This document shows, one piece after another, positions 1-7,563 of a stretch of DNA of 64,000 nucleotides. The notes under the pieces are model-generated. The model did no database searches and was not told the DNA's origin. It saw nothing but the letters and a program-made list of their open reading frames with translations. The DNA is from Clostridium yunnanense (lineage in GTDB: Bacteria; Bacillota; Clostridia; Clostridiales; Clostridiaceae). The stretch spans positions 171,375 to 235,374 of the forward strand of contig NZ_JAENHN010000053.1 of the NCBI RefSeq assembly GCF_016595795.1, written 5' to 3'. The position numbers and the translations under genes were made by a program. The stretch's first letter is position 1; each line of letters begins with the position of its first letter.

Positions 1-2
1 GC

Positions 3-878
3 AAATTCTTTTTCACATCAGTGACTGACCAAGTAATATCAACTAAAATCGTAGACTTCTTAAAAGGAGAATCCGGTTCTAACAATATCCAACTTGAGAC
101 AAACAATGTAATATTTAAAGTAAACTATCAAACCAATAATCCAATGATAGTAAATAATATATTCTTTTCAAAGAACACCACCGGCAACTTGATTCTTGGA
201 AGTTCCTACTATTTCAATATTTCCTTATCAGACAAAGAAAGATCTGATGATAGCGCAGATACAATTAGCGATAACTCATTGAAAATGAACGCATTAAAAT
301 TAATAGAATACGAAAAACAGCTCTTTGAAAAACAACAGCATATAAATACACTTGAAAACACCATCAAGGATTTAAAATATAAAACTACTCTCAACGAAGA
401 TAAGATGAAAAATTTATCAAAAGCAACTAATATAAACGATGAAGAAAACTTAAAACTAAAAGCAAACATTGCATCTTTATATCAAAACTTACTAAACAAA
501 GAAAATAAAATAAGTGATTTAGAAAAAAGACTTGCAGATAAACATAGTTCCGTCTCCACATATAAGAATAAAATAGAAGAGCTTAATAAGGTAATATCTA
601 ATTTAGATAGTCAAGTAAATGCATACAAAAACAATTCTAACTTTACTCAACCACAAACTTCAACATCTTCCGAAGCTAATCAAATAGCTGCTTTAACCAA
701 AACAATTGATACCCTAAAAGAACAGTTAACAAGTAAAGATAAAACTTTATCCTCCCTTACTCAAAAGAACTTAGAACTTCTTAATCAAGTAAATAATTTA
801 AATAGCGCAATAGAAGAACTTAGCGCTAAGCAAAAGAAATCTTCATTTATAAAACGTATATTTAATGACGAAGAGTAA
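3..878 (+). CDS. Coiled-coil protein of unknown function, 5' end cut by window edge
   Basis: The frame is open from the first bases of the window and no ribosome binding site precedes the GTG at 21, so the true start is probably upstream. About 90 residues of Asn/Ser-rich, beta-looking sequence come first. They are followed by roughly 170 residues of charged heptad-like coiled coil rich in Lys, Glu, Asn and Leu, with a Ser/Thr/Gln-rich break around residues 205-220. The end is basic then acidic (KKSSFIKRIFNDEE). No signal peptide or membrane segment is visible in this part. I do not recognise the family; a structural or spore-associated scaffold is possible but is only a guess from composition. 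A strong hairpin terminator follows. Confidence 0.7.
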   Translation, partial: KFFFTSVTDQVISTKIVDFLKGESGSNNIQLETNNVIFKVNYQTNNPMIVNNIFFSKNTTGNLILGSSYYFNISLSDKERSDDSADTISDNSLKMNALKLIEYEKQLFEKQQHINTLENTIKDLKYKTTLNEDKMKNLSKATNINDEENLKLKANIASLYQNLLNKENKISDLEKRLADKHSSVSTYKNKIEELNKVISNLDSQVNAYKNNSNFTQPQTSTSSEANQIAALTKTIDTLKEQLTSKDKTLSSLTQKNLELLNQVNNLNSAIEELSAKQKKSSFIKRIFNDEE

Positions 879-953
879 TATCGTAAATAACCTTATCCAA
901 TACGGTACATCTTTATATCAAAGCCTACAATTACATCTAAAACCACGAATTAA

Positions 954-1000
954 GAGGAGTGGCATTTGAGATAAAAATCATTGCCACTCCTCAGATTTTT
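954..1000 (+). terminator. Rho-independent terminator
   Basis: Perfect 11-bp stem GAGGAGTGGCA (954-964) with TGCCACTCCTC (982-992), followed by a short T run at 996-1000. It lies between the converging coiled-coil gene and the desulfurase-like gene and mainly serves the plus-strand gene. Confidence 0.85.
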
Positions 1001-1005
1001 ATATG

Positions 1006-2151
1006 TTATATACTTTTTTGTCCATACAATTCTTTTATTGTAGCCACTAACTTTTCTACGTCTTCTATTGTATTAAAATATCCAAAACTTGCTCTAACTG
1101 TACCTAGATTCTTAGTTCCTATTATATTATGTATAATAGGAGCACAATGATATCCTGTACGCAAATATATATCTCTACTATTAAAAAACTCCCCTATTTC
1201 TGAGCTATCATAGCCATCTACATTGAAAGAGACTACGGGGCACTTCTTTTCACAATCATTTTCTCCATACATAGAAATATATGGCAATTTTTGTAGTTCT
1301 GTTGTTAGATATACAGCTAATTCTTGATCATGTTTCCTTATTACATCAATACCTATCTTTGAAATAAAATCTATTCCAGCACCAAGTCCAACAATTCCTG
1401 GAGTATTCAATGTACCGCTCTCAAATTTATCAGGCATAAAATCTGGTTGTTCCATTATATTGGAATTACTACCAGTGCCTCCTTCTTTAAAAGTATCAAC
1501 ATTAACTGAATCTCCTATATAAAGCCCTCCAATTCCTTGCGGCCCATATAAACATTTATGTCCTGGAAAGGCCATAATATCAATATTCATCTTCTTTACA
1601 TCTATATTAAAAACCCCAGCAGTTTGAGCTGCATCTACAATAAATATAAGATTATTTTTTTTTGCTATTCTCCCTATTTTCTCAATATCTTGAACAGTCC
1701 CCAAAACATTTGATCCATGGTTTATTATCAATGCCTTAGAGTTTATCTTTATATTTTTTTGTAGTTCATCTAAATTTATATATCCTTTTTCATCAACAGA
1801 AACAATTGATACTTCAACTCCAATTTCCTTTAGCTTTCTTAAGGGCCTATATACAGAATTATGCTCAATAGAAGTTGTTATTACATGATCCCCACTCTTT
1901 AATACCCCTTTAATTGCTATATTCAACCCTTCAGTAGTGTTACTAGTAAAAATAACATTCATAATATCATCTATATTGAACAATTCACTTATCTTTTGCC
2001 TTGTATCAATTATTTTCATCTCACACTCTAGTGATAATTTATGCGACCCTCTCCCCGGGTTTGCACAATATCTTTTCATACAATCCAAAACAGAATCATA
2101 AACAGATTCTGGCTTTGGAAAAGATGTGGCGGCATTATCTATATAAACCAT
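1006..2151 (-). CDS. Cysteine desulfurase-like class V aminotransferase
   Basis: A 381-residue fold-type I PLP enzyme. It has the N-terminal YIDNAATSFPKP signature, the PLP-contacting VDAAQTAG (Asp173, Gln176), the Schiff-base lysine in GHKCLYGPQG (Lys199), and a C-terminal RTGYHCAPIIH loop with the presumed sulfur-accepting Cys336. These point to the IscS/SufS-like group, in the subfamily often found beside selenium and sulfur carrier genes rather than the Fe-S cluster operon. Such enzymes remove S (or Se) from cysteine (or selenocysteine) as an enzyme persulfide. The DUF3343 gene 21 bp upstream is in the same orientation and probably co-transcribed, so it is a candidate acceptor. The exact physiological substrate cannot be read from sequence. 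Confidence 0.9.
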   Translation of the reverse strand: MVYIDNAATSFPKPESVYDSVLDCMKRYCANPGRGSHKLSLECEMKIIDTRQKISELFNIDDIMNVIFTSNTTEGLNIAIKGVLKSGDHVITTSIEHNSVYRPLRKLKEIGVEVSIVSVDEKGYINLDELQKNIKINSKALIINHGSNVLGTVQDIEKIGRIAKKNNLIFIVDAAQTAGVFNIDVKKMNIDIMAFPGHKCLYGPQGIGGLYIGDSVNVDTFKEGGTGSNSNIMEQPDFMPDKFESGTLNTPGIVGLGAGIDFISKIGIDVIRKHDQELAVYLTTELQKLPYISMYGENDCEKKCPVVSFNVDGYDSSEIGEFFNSRDIYLRTGYHCAPIIHNIIGTKNLGTVRASFGYFNTIEDVEKLVATIKELYGQKSI

Positions 2152-2172
2152 ATTAACCTCCCTTATATTTAT

Positions 2173-2448
2173 TTAAATATCAAGCTCAGAGTAATAATAA
2201 CGTCTTGTACTATCATTTAGAGATCTTCTATATATCCCCTGAATATCAACTTTATTTTGCTTTATTTCATTTACTATAGCATTTAAGTCCTGTTCTTTAA
2301 TCTCTATTGACCGAGCACAGCCTGCTGATATAGTACAAGGGGTTTGTATCATAACCACATTGTATTTTTTATTTTTTAATATCTTATAAAGATTTACACT
2401 TTGACTAGTGGAAGAAAAAGCTATTATACATACATTTAAGTCTCTCAT
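2173..2448 (-). CDS. DUF3343 putative Se/S carrier protein
   Basis: A small protein of about 91 residues with a conserved pair of cysteines (TPCTISAGCARSIEI) typical of the DUF3343 family. That family is often encoded beside selenium metabolism or class V aminotransferase genes and is proposed to carry sulfur or selenium. The frame is open to a GTG at 2457, but the sequence GGGTGA followed by 5 nt and ATG at 2448 gives a better ribosome site, so I place the start there. It overlaps nothing and sits 21 bp before the desulfurase-like gene, suggesting a two-gene operon. The carrier role is inferred from family and context. Confidence 0.8.
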   Translation of the reverse strand: MRDLNVCIIAFSSTSQSVNLYKILKNKKYNVVMIQTPCTISAGCARSIEIKEQDLNAIVNEIKQNKVDIQGIYRRSLNDSTRRYYYSELDI

Positions 2449-2485
2449 TGAATTCACCCGCTATAAAACAATTTAATATAATATA

Positions 2486-2521
2486 TTCGAATAAGCACAA
2501 AAATTGCACTGCTTATTCAAA
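2486..2521 (-). repeat. Inverted repeat in the DUF3343 leader
   Basis: Arms TTCGAATAAGCA (2486-2497) and TGCTTATTCAAA (2510-2521) pair over 11 of 12 positions with a 12-nt loop. There is no T run on either strand, so an operator or leader structure upstream of the DUF3343 gene is more likely than a terminator. Confidence 0.45.
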
Positions 2522-2631
2522 ATAAAGTTTCAAATTAGCTTTTTCCTAGACGTATCAATAGAAGCTAAATATATTCGACTTAAACTTTTCTGCTATATTT
2601 GTTAAAACCTTTTCTTACAATTACATTAGTA

Positions 2632-2659
2632 ACCAAAATACGACAAATATCATAATATA
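2632..2659 (+). promoter_or_regulatory. Sigma-K-like promoter
   Basis: AC at 2632-2633, then a 17-nt spacer, then CATAATATA at 2651-2659. This fits the consensus AC-N16/17-CATANNNTA for the late mother-cell sigma factor. It lies 35 bp before the start codon of the following gene. Confidence 0.45.
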
Positions 2660-2693
2660 TAATAGATTTACATGAAAGGGAGGTTTTTAATTC

Positions 2694-3308
2694 ATGGCTA
2701 CACCTTTTTTAATTAATACTCCAACTAATTTCGTTTCAATAACAGGTACAGCAGATATTCCTGTTCCAATTCCTGCAGTAGCCGGCATTGGAACACCAGT
2801 TACCATAGGTAGTTTAACATTACCTTTAACAACAAGAGGCAATAGAGTCTTTATAGAAGGTACAATCCCACTAGTATTTACTGCATTAGCAGCTGTTGCT
2901 GCTGTTGGATCAGTTGATGTTGTTTTAGAAGTTTTCAGAAGTGCAACCTCAACTACTCCAATATTCAGATCTAGACAAACTATAGTTAGCGGATTAACTC
3001 TAGCAGTTGGCGCAGTAATTTATGATGTTCTACCATTCCAATTTGTTGATGATCCAGCTACTCCACTTTGCGCAGGTTCTACTGATTATTTCTTTAGAGT
3101 TACTGCAATCACTGCTGGAATCGTAGTTGCTGCAGCTACTTTAACTGTTAATAGTGTTGCTCAAGGTCTATTCTTCAATATAATTGCTGAAGAAAAACCT
3201 GCTGTTTTACTAAACCAATTTACTAGTTTTACAGGTATAACACCTACAACATCTATACTCCCAGTAATACCACCTATAATACCAATAATACCACCTCTAG
3301 TACCATAA
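2694..3308 (+). CDS. Putative spore-surface protein
   Basis: A 204-residue protein with almost no charged residues, rich in Ala, Val, Ile, Thr and Pro. It ends in a striking Pro/Ile tail (PVIPPIIPIIPPLVP). The body looks all-beta, with alternating hydrophobic and Thr/Ser residues, somewhat like the C-terminal jelly-roll of exosporium collagen-like proteins but without Gly-X-Y repeats. There is no signal peptide, as expected for proteins assembled from the mother cell. A GGGAGG ribosome site (2678-2683) precedes the ATG, a sigma-K-like promoter lies upstream, and a hairpin terminator follows. I do not recognise the family by name. The spore assignment rests on promoter, composition and the neighbouring Cys-rich gene. 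Confidence 0.75.
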   Translation: MATPFLINTPTNFVSITGTADIPVPIPAVAGIGTPVTIGSLTLPLTTRGNRVFIEGTIPLVFTALAAVAAVGSVDVVLEVFRSATSTTPIFRSRQTIVSGLTLAVGAVIYDVLPFQFVDDPATPLCAGSTDYFFRVTAITAGIVVAAATLTVNSVAQGLFFNIIAEEKPAVLLNQFTSFTGITPTTSILPVIPPIIPIIPPLVP

Positions 3309-3315
3309 ACTTACT

Positions 3316-3342
3316 AGGACTGCTTTTGGGCAGTCCTTTTTT
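3316..3342 (+). terminator. Rho-independent terminator
   Basis: Stem AGGACTGC (3316-3323) with GCAGTCCT (3330-3337) and a T6 run (3337-3342), 8 bp after the stop of the putative spore-surface gene. Confidence 0.9.
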
Positions 3343-3347
3343 ACTAT

Positions 3348-3424
3348 ATTCACATAAAAAACTTCTAAAGCCGTTGAAATATATAGGTTTGACTAACTCA
3401 AAACTTTACATTTTACTTTATAGT
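3348..3424 (+). repeat. Partial copy of the composite intergenic repeat
   Basis: The segment containing CATAAAAAACTTCTAAA and then GAAATATATAGGTTTGAC resembles bases 24835-24912 and, more weakly, 55230-55307. It is a diverged fragment of that repeat, judged by eye. Confidence 0.4.
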
Positions 3425-3462
3425 ATAGGGTTCCATTACGAAAACTTAAGTTGGAACCCTAT
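3425..3462. repeat. 11-bp inverted repeat
   Basis: ATAGGGTTCCA (3425-3435) pairs perfectly with TGGAACCCTAT (3452-3462). No T run follows. It sits between two converging putative spore genes, next to the minus-strand terminator. Confidence 0.5.
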
Positions 3463-3501
3463 AAATAAAAGTGCCAACATATTTTAAATATGTTGGCACT
3501 C
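3463..3501 (-). terminator. Rho-independent terminator
   Basis: A nearly perfect palindrome, arms 3470-3484 and 3486-3500 (AGTGCCAACATATTT and its complement). On the minus strand it is followed by TTTTATTTAT. It ends the gene at 3508-4368. Confidence 0.8.
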
Positions 3502-3507
3502 TTAATT

Positions 3508-4368
3508 CTATAAAGTTGTTGGTGGATCAAAATCTTCAAATGGGAATGGCAAGCTATTAAAGAATTCACATGGATCTCCAGTAATAGGTTCACATTCTGG
3601 TATATCACAGTCTCCACTTGAGCTAACTGTCATATTAACTATTCTGTAAAGTTTAATAATTGTAAATAAACCTATAACAACATCAGCATGGTATTCAACT
3701 GTTCCTGGAATACTTTCATATATTCCAATTATTGGTTGTTGTAATGGATTAGCTATAGCTTGAACAAGTGCATAAGGTAAGTTGCCAACATTTACATATG
3801 TTGACTGTGGGCTGTATAAAGTGTTAGTTGTAGTTATTGTCTGTTCACTAGCTTCTCCACCAAATAGACATAAAGTTTTTGTGTAAGTTGTGAAAGCACA
3901 GATGCTAGTTATTACAGTTGCTGGTTCTCCAGTTACTGTTAAAGTTACTGGTATTACTAATCCAGATGCATCAAGCAAATTAATTGCATACGTAAAAGTA
4001 TATACTATTGTTACGTCATAAAATCCCTCTTGCCCAAATGCACTTGGGTTCACTGTAACTCTTATATCAGATACTCTAAACGATCCTGGTACAACCCTTA
4101 CTGATGCTACTGAACTATTGAAGGTAATTATTTCACCTGGAGCGATTGGTCCTCCAACTATTACACCACCGCTAATTGATCCTGCCTCTCCTAATCTAGA
4201 TGAAGTTATTTCAATTGCTCCTGGAGGTGGTGTTAAAACTGTACTATCGAATGGTCTTAAGCAATCTTGTTGTCTGCATTTTCCATATACTCTGTGAGCT
4301 ATTATACATTCATCGCTGATTGGTGAAGGGCATGGAGCCATTCCTTTTACCTCAAAATTTTCTTGCAT
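3508..4368 (-). CDS. Putative Cys-containing spore-surface protein
   Basis: A 286-residue protein with no signal peptide. The N-terminal part has a Cys cluster (CIIAHRVYGKCRQQDCL, about residues 21-37) of a kind I associate with clostridial spore coat and exosporium proteins. The body is Thr/Val-rich and beta-looking, and a Cys/Asp/Glu/Pro-rich tail follows (CDIPECEPITGDPCEFF). The ATG has a GGAGG site 7 nt upstream. A promoter matching the sigma-K consensus lies 43-69 bp before it, which supports expression in the mother cell late in sporulation. Cysteines may crosslink it into the coat. The family name is not certain. Confidence 0.75.
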   Translation of the reverse strand: MQENFEVKGMAPCPSPISDECIIAHRVYGKCRQQDCLRPFDSTVLTPPPGAIEITSSRLGEAGSISGGVIVGGPIAPGEIITFNSSVASVRVVPGSFRVSDIRVTVNPSAFGQEGFYDVTIVYTFTYAINLLDASGLVIPVTLTVTGEPATVITSICAFTTYTKTLCLFGGEASEQTITTTNTLYSPQSTYVNVGNLPYALVQAIANPLQQPIIGIYESIPGTVEYHADVVIGLFTIIKLYRIVNMTVSSSGDCDIPECEPITGDPCEFFNSLPFPFEDFDPPTTL

Positions 4369-4410
4369 AATATATCCTCCTATTCCATTTTACGTTAGAC
4401 ACTTCAATAA

Positions 4411-4437
4411 TATATTATGTTGCTAATATAAAAGTGT
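4411..4437 (-). promoter_or_regulatory. Sigma-K-like promoter
   Basis: On the minus strand AC (4437-4436), a 16-nt spacer and CATAATATA (4419-4411) match AC-N16/17-CATANNNTA. The -10 sequence is identical to that before the gene at 2694, so the two convergent genes probably share their timing. Confidence 0.5.
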
Positions 4438-4711
4438 TCTTATTACCTTGTGATATAGCATAATTTTGCTAATTTTTTTATATTTTACTTTAATTTGCAC
4501 AAACAGGTAGTCAATCACAAAACCGCCTTTGCAAATTACTAAGTACTGTGAATAAATCTGTTATCATTTAATATCTTTTATACAGTAAATTCCTACTGAA
4601 ATTAATGCTTACACATAATTACTGATTCGTTCGGTATATAATATTCAACATGGCTACCAAGTGTTATCTATAATTTGTAAAAATTTAAAATTTTTATAAA
4701 AAATTTTTTTA

Positions 4712-4757
4712 AAATAAAATCCACTATTGATTCTATTTGATAGAATTAATAGTGGAC
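4712..4757 (-). terminator. Rho-independent terminator of msrA
   Basis: Arms 4720-4735 and 4741-4756 (TCCACTATTGATTCTA and TAGAATTAATAGTGGA) pair over 16 bp with one wobble. On the minus strand TTTTATTTT follows. It lies 19 bp after the msrA stop. Confidence 0.8.
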
Positions 4758-4775
4758 TCTAAATAAATTAGCTTA

Positions 4776-5249
4776 CTAATCTAATTTTATGTGGCAGTAG
4801 CCACCTGGGTTTTTCTTTAAATACTTTTGATGATATTCCTCTGCATCATAAAAACATTTTAGTAGTATTATTTCAGTTACAATAGGTTTATTATAATTTT
4901 TTTGCTGTTCTTCCTTACTTTGTTCAATCACCTTCAAATCATGTTTATCAATGTAATAAATTCCAGTTCTATATTGGTGCCCTATATCATTTCCTTGCCT
5001 GTTAATCACTGTGGGTTCTACTATACTCCAGTATTCATCTAGCAATTGATTTAAAGATATAGCTTCTTCATCGTACTTTACATAGCAAGCTTCTGCATGA
5101 CCAGTAGTTCCTGTACATACTTGTTCATAAGTAGGTTCATTTTTTTCTCCATTTGCATATCCAACCTTAGTTTCTTTTACACCATTTTTTCTAGACATAA
5201 ATTCTTCTACGCCCCAAAAACAACCACCTGCAAATACTATTTCTTTCAT
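4776..5249 (-). CDS. msrA: Peptide methionine sulfoxide reductase MsrA
   Basis: A 157-residue single-domain MsrA. The catalytic GCFWGVEE motif places the nucleophilic Cys at residue 10, followed by GYANG, TGHAEA and the [10 protein letters not shown] substrate-binding region. MsrA reduces the S-epimer of methionine sulfoxide in proteins using thioredoxin. A second Cys lies in the GGYCHIKLD tail and is a candidate resolving Cys. No msrB is fused or adjacent. The gene stands alone, with its own terminator and an AGGAGGG ribosome site. Confidence 0.96.
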   Translation of the reverse strand: MKEIVFAGGCFWGVEEFMSRKNGVKETKVGYANGEKNEPTYEQVCTGTTGHAEACYVKYDEEAISLNQLLDEYWSIVEPTVINRQGNDIGHQYRTGIYYIDKHDLKVIEQSKEEQQKNYNKPIVTEIILLKCFYDAEEYHQKYLKKNPGGYCHIKLD

Positions 5250-5619
5250 ATTTACACACCCTCCTTAATCCTATATTTTATATATGATTTTCTACCCAAT
5301 GCTAACTTATGCATAACTCACTGAATCTCGCAACCTAACTTGTAATAAATATCAATTAATTATAATTACATTGTACAAAAAAATAGATTATAATCCAATA
5401 TCTTTACCTATATTTGTGTTTTTTTGACTTTTTTCTATTTCAAATTACACTTTTCTTGCATATATGTATATGAGAGAAATAATTACAGATTTCCTAACTC
5501 AACAATTAATTTATACATGTTAAAGTTCATAGGTGTGCAATTTTCGAACAAGTATAAATTAAGTTTCCATACAGGAACTCTATACTTACAAACTATTTCT
5601 TTACTAAGGAGGTTTTTTT
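5250..5619. other. Divergent intergenic region
   Basis: AT-rich spacer of 370 bp between msrA and the papain-like gene. It must hold the promoters of both. I see no convincing consensus promoter, riboswitch or repeat. An AAGGAGGT ribosome site ends it. Confidence 0.5.
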
Positions 5620-6465
5620 ATGCTACATCATAGATTAGGCTGGATTCCTGATTACAACGACATAAATGATTATACTGAGGATACTCCTGAAGTCAAAGCC
5701 ATTATAAAAAACATTTATGCATCAAGTAAAAAAACTGAAGAAAGTCCACCAAGGTTTATTGATCTCAGAAATTGGTGCTCACCAATAAAAAATCAAGGAC
5801 TAATCAACTCTTCTACTGCTGAAGCATTGGTAAGTCTAATTGAATACTTTGAAAATAAAGTCTTCGGCAAAAACACTAATGGTTCATCTCTTTTTGTTTA
5901 TAAAAACTCTAGATCAATTTTAGGAAACATCGGAGATACTGGCGTATCATTTCGCTCTGCACTAAAATCCTTAATTCAATTTGGTATGCCTCCTGAAAGA
6001 TATTATTCTACAAGCTCTAATAAAATTGATGAAGATCCAAAGGCCTTTTGTTATGGTTTTAGAGATGATTATAAGGATTTGATTTTTTTCAAACTAGATG
6101 TAAACAAAGATACTGAGAATATTCTTCAAAAAATTAAAGAACTACTATGTTTACAACTTCCATGTATTTTTGGTTTTTCCGTATACGACTGCATAGCTTC
6201 TGCAGAAGAATCAGGGGAAATATTATTCCCGAATTCCCGTAATAGGGTAATAGGTGGCCATTCAGTTATGGCCGTAGGTTATGACGATAAATATTTGTCA
6301 ATTAATAAACTAACCGGACATTCTAGCTTAGGGGCCTTAATAATAAAAAACTCATGGGGTGAAGACTGGGGTGAAGATGGCTATGGTTATCTTCCTTACG
6401 AATATATTTTAAAAGGACTCGCCAAGGATTTTTGGTATGTTTTGAAAAAGGACTGGTTTTTTTAA
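5620..6465 (+). CDS. Papain-like (C1) protein with Ser replacing the catalytic Cys
   Basis: A 281-residue protein with a papain-fold layout. The oxyanion Gln59 lies in IKNQG, the general-base His214 in GGHSVMAVGYDD and the Asn244 in IIKNSWGEDWG, which is typical of C1 peptidases. The nucleophile motif, usually QGxxGSCxA, reads QGLINSSTAEA here, so the position of the active Cys is Ser65 (codon TCT, bases 5812-5814; one base change from TGT). There is no signal peptide and the N-terminal extension is short. It is either a catalytically dead binding protein or a serine-type variant. The AAGGAGGT site before the ATG is strong and the frame is intact, which argues against a decaying pseudogene. 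Confidence 0.85.
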   Translation: MLHHRLGWIPDYNDINDYTEDTPEVKAIIKNIYASSKKTEESPPRFIDLRNWCSPIKNQGLINSSTAEALVSLIEYFENKVFGKNTNGSSLFVYKNSRSILGNIGDTGVSFRSALKSLIQFGMPPERYYSTSSNKIDEDPKAFCYGFRDDYKDLIFFKLDVNKDTENILQKIKELLCLQLPCIFGFSVYDCIASAEESGEILFPNSRNRVIGGHSVMAVGYDDKYLSINKLTGHSSLGALIIKNSWGEDWGEDGYGYLPYEYILKGLAKDFWYVLKKDWFF

Positions 6466-6527
6466 ATCAACCTATCCCTTGTTAGACTAACTATGTATCC
6501 TTATTACAGAAAATTTCTATTTGTGCT

Positions 6528-6563
6528 TGTTCGAAAATCATGTGATTTAGTGATTTTCGAACA
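6528..6563 (+). terminator. Possible terminator hairpin
   Basis: TGTTCGAAAATCA (6528-6540) and TGATTTTCGAACA (6551-6563) form a perfect 13-bp stem with a 10-nt loop, 63 bp after the papain-like gene. The T tract after it is weak, so the terminator call is moderate. Confidence 0.5.
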
Positions 6564-6738
6564 TTTATAAAATCCAATTTTAAAATTACAAACTGTTATA
6601 TATAAACTTAGCTACTAAACCTTTAACAACAATGCTTTAGTATATACATATTTTTATTTTGAATCGCAATCATTAATACCTGTAACATATATTCCTTCTT
6701 TTCAATATATTGAAATTAAGTCACAAAGGAGGGATAAC

Positions 6739-7362
6739 ATGAATTTACTAGCAATAATACTATTTGTTTTTACAAGTAGTATAGATAACTTTACTGTAGC
6801 TCTAGCCTACGGAGTAAAGAATATAAAAATAAGCTTTTTTAGTAATATAGTCATAAGCATAGTTTCTTCTTTAGGTACTTTTATATCAATGTCTTTAGGT
6901 TTAGCTCTTGCAAATTTACTTGCTCCTCATACAGCCAATATTATTGGTAGTACTATTTTACTGGTAATTGGATTATGGTTTTTATATGATTATTATAGGT
7001 CTCTTAAAAACATACAATCAGCCAACCTATCGGATTCTAGTAGTAAAAGAAGCTGCATGAACCTACTAGACAATCCCGAAGCAGCTGATTTTGATCATTC
7101 TGGTACAATTGATTTAAAAGAATCTTTTTCACTATCAGTAGCTCTAGCAATTAACAATGTAGGACTTGGTATTGGTGGAAGTATAGCAGGTTTAGATATT
7201 ACTAGAACCACCTTATTCACCTTTATCTTCAGTATAATTGTTATTCCAATTGGCATGTTTTTAGGTAATAAGTTCCTAGCAAAAAAATTAGGTAGTGCCG
7301 CACCATTAATTTCTGCGTTAATATTAATAGCTTTAGGCTTATTTGAACTTGCACTAACTTAA
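6739..7362 (+). CDS. ytaF: Sporulation membrane protein YtaF (MntP-like)
   Basis: A 207-residue membrane protein with six hydrophobic segments in two halves. The repeated motifs TSSIDNFTVALAYG and VALAINNVGLGIGG are typical of the MntP/YtaF cation exporter-like family. The cytoplasmic loop between the halves contains DFDHSGTIDLKES, an EF-hand-like acidic loop characteristic of the spore YtaF subgroup rather than of MntP. An AAAGGAGGG ribosome site precedes the ATG. In Bacillus YtaF is associated with sporulation; its transport substrate is not firmly known. It may be part of a loose sporulation cluster with the genes to its left. Confidence 0.88.
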   Translation: MNLLAIILFVFTSSIDNFTVALAYGVKNIKISFFSNIVISIVSSLGTFISMSLGLALANLLAPHTANIIGSTILLVIGLWFLYDYYRSLKNIQSANLSDSSSKRSCMNLLDNPEAADFDHSGTIDLKESFSLSVALAINNVGLGIGGSIAGLDITRTTLFTFIFSIIVIPIGMFLGNKFLAKKLGSAAPLISALILIALGLFELALT

Positions 7363-7412
7363 AAAGATAAAGTCTAATGTTTTTAATAGATACTACTATA
7401 TTTTAAAAATAG

Positions 7413-7448
7413 TAAAACACCAATTTAAAAATTTAAATTGGTGTTTTA
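7413..7448 (+). terminator. Terminator after ytaF
   Basis: A perfect 15-bp stem, TAAAACACCAATTTA (7413-7427) and TAAATTGGTGTTTTA (7434-7448), about 50 bp after the ytaF stop. It should work in both directions because of its A/T-rich base. Confidence 0.7.
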
Positions 7449-7466
7449 TAGATCAGTAACCTATAA

Positions 7467-7563
7467 ATGAACCACTTCATAATTAAATTTATATTTTCAA
7501 ATTCTCCTCTCAGAACCCAGAGGAGTTTTGAAAATAGATTTCGGATTGAAGTGCTTCATCTTT
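7467..7563 (-). repeat. Palindromic repeat family 1, copy A
   Basis: A copy of a dispersed element of about 97 bp. Read on the minus strand it begins AAAGATGAAGCACTTCAATC and ends in GAAGTGGTTCATTT, with a central GAGG...CTCCTC hairpin. Its left terminus overlaps the TAA stop of the oxidoreductase gene and may act as its terminator. Confidence 0.75.

Noticed and set aside
5541..6563. Repeated TTTTCGAACA before and after the papain-like gene
   Set aside because: Only about 10-11 bp are shared, which is not enough to call a transposon boundary or paired operator.
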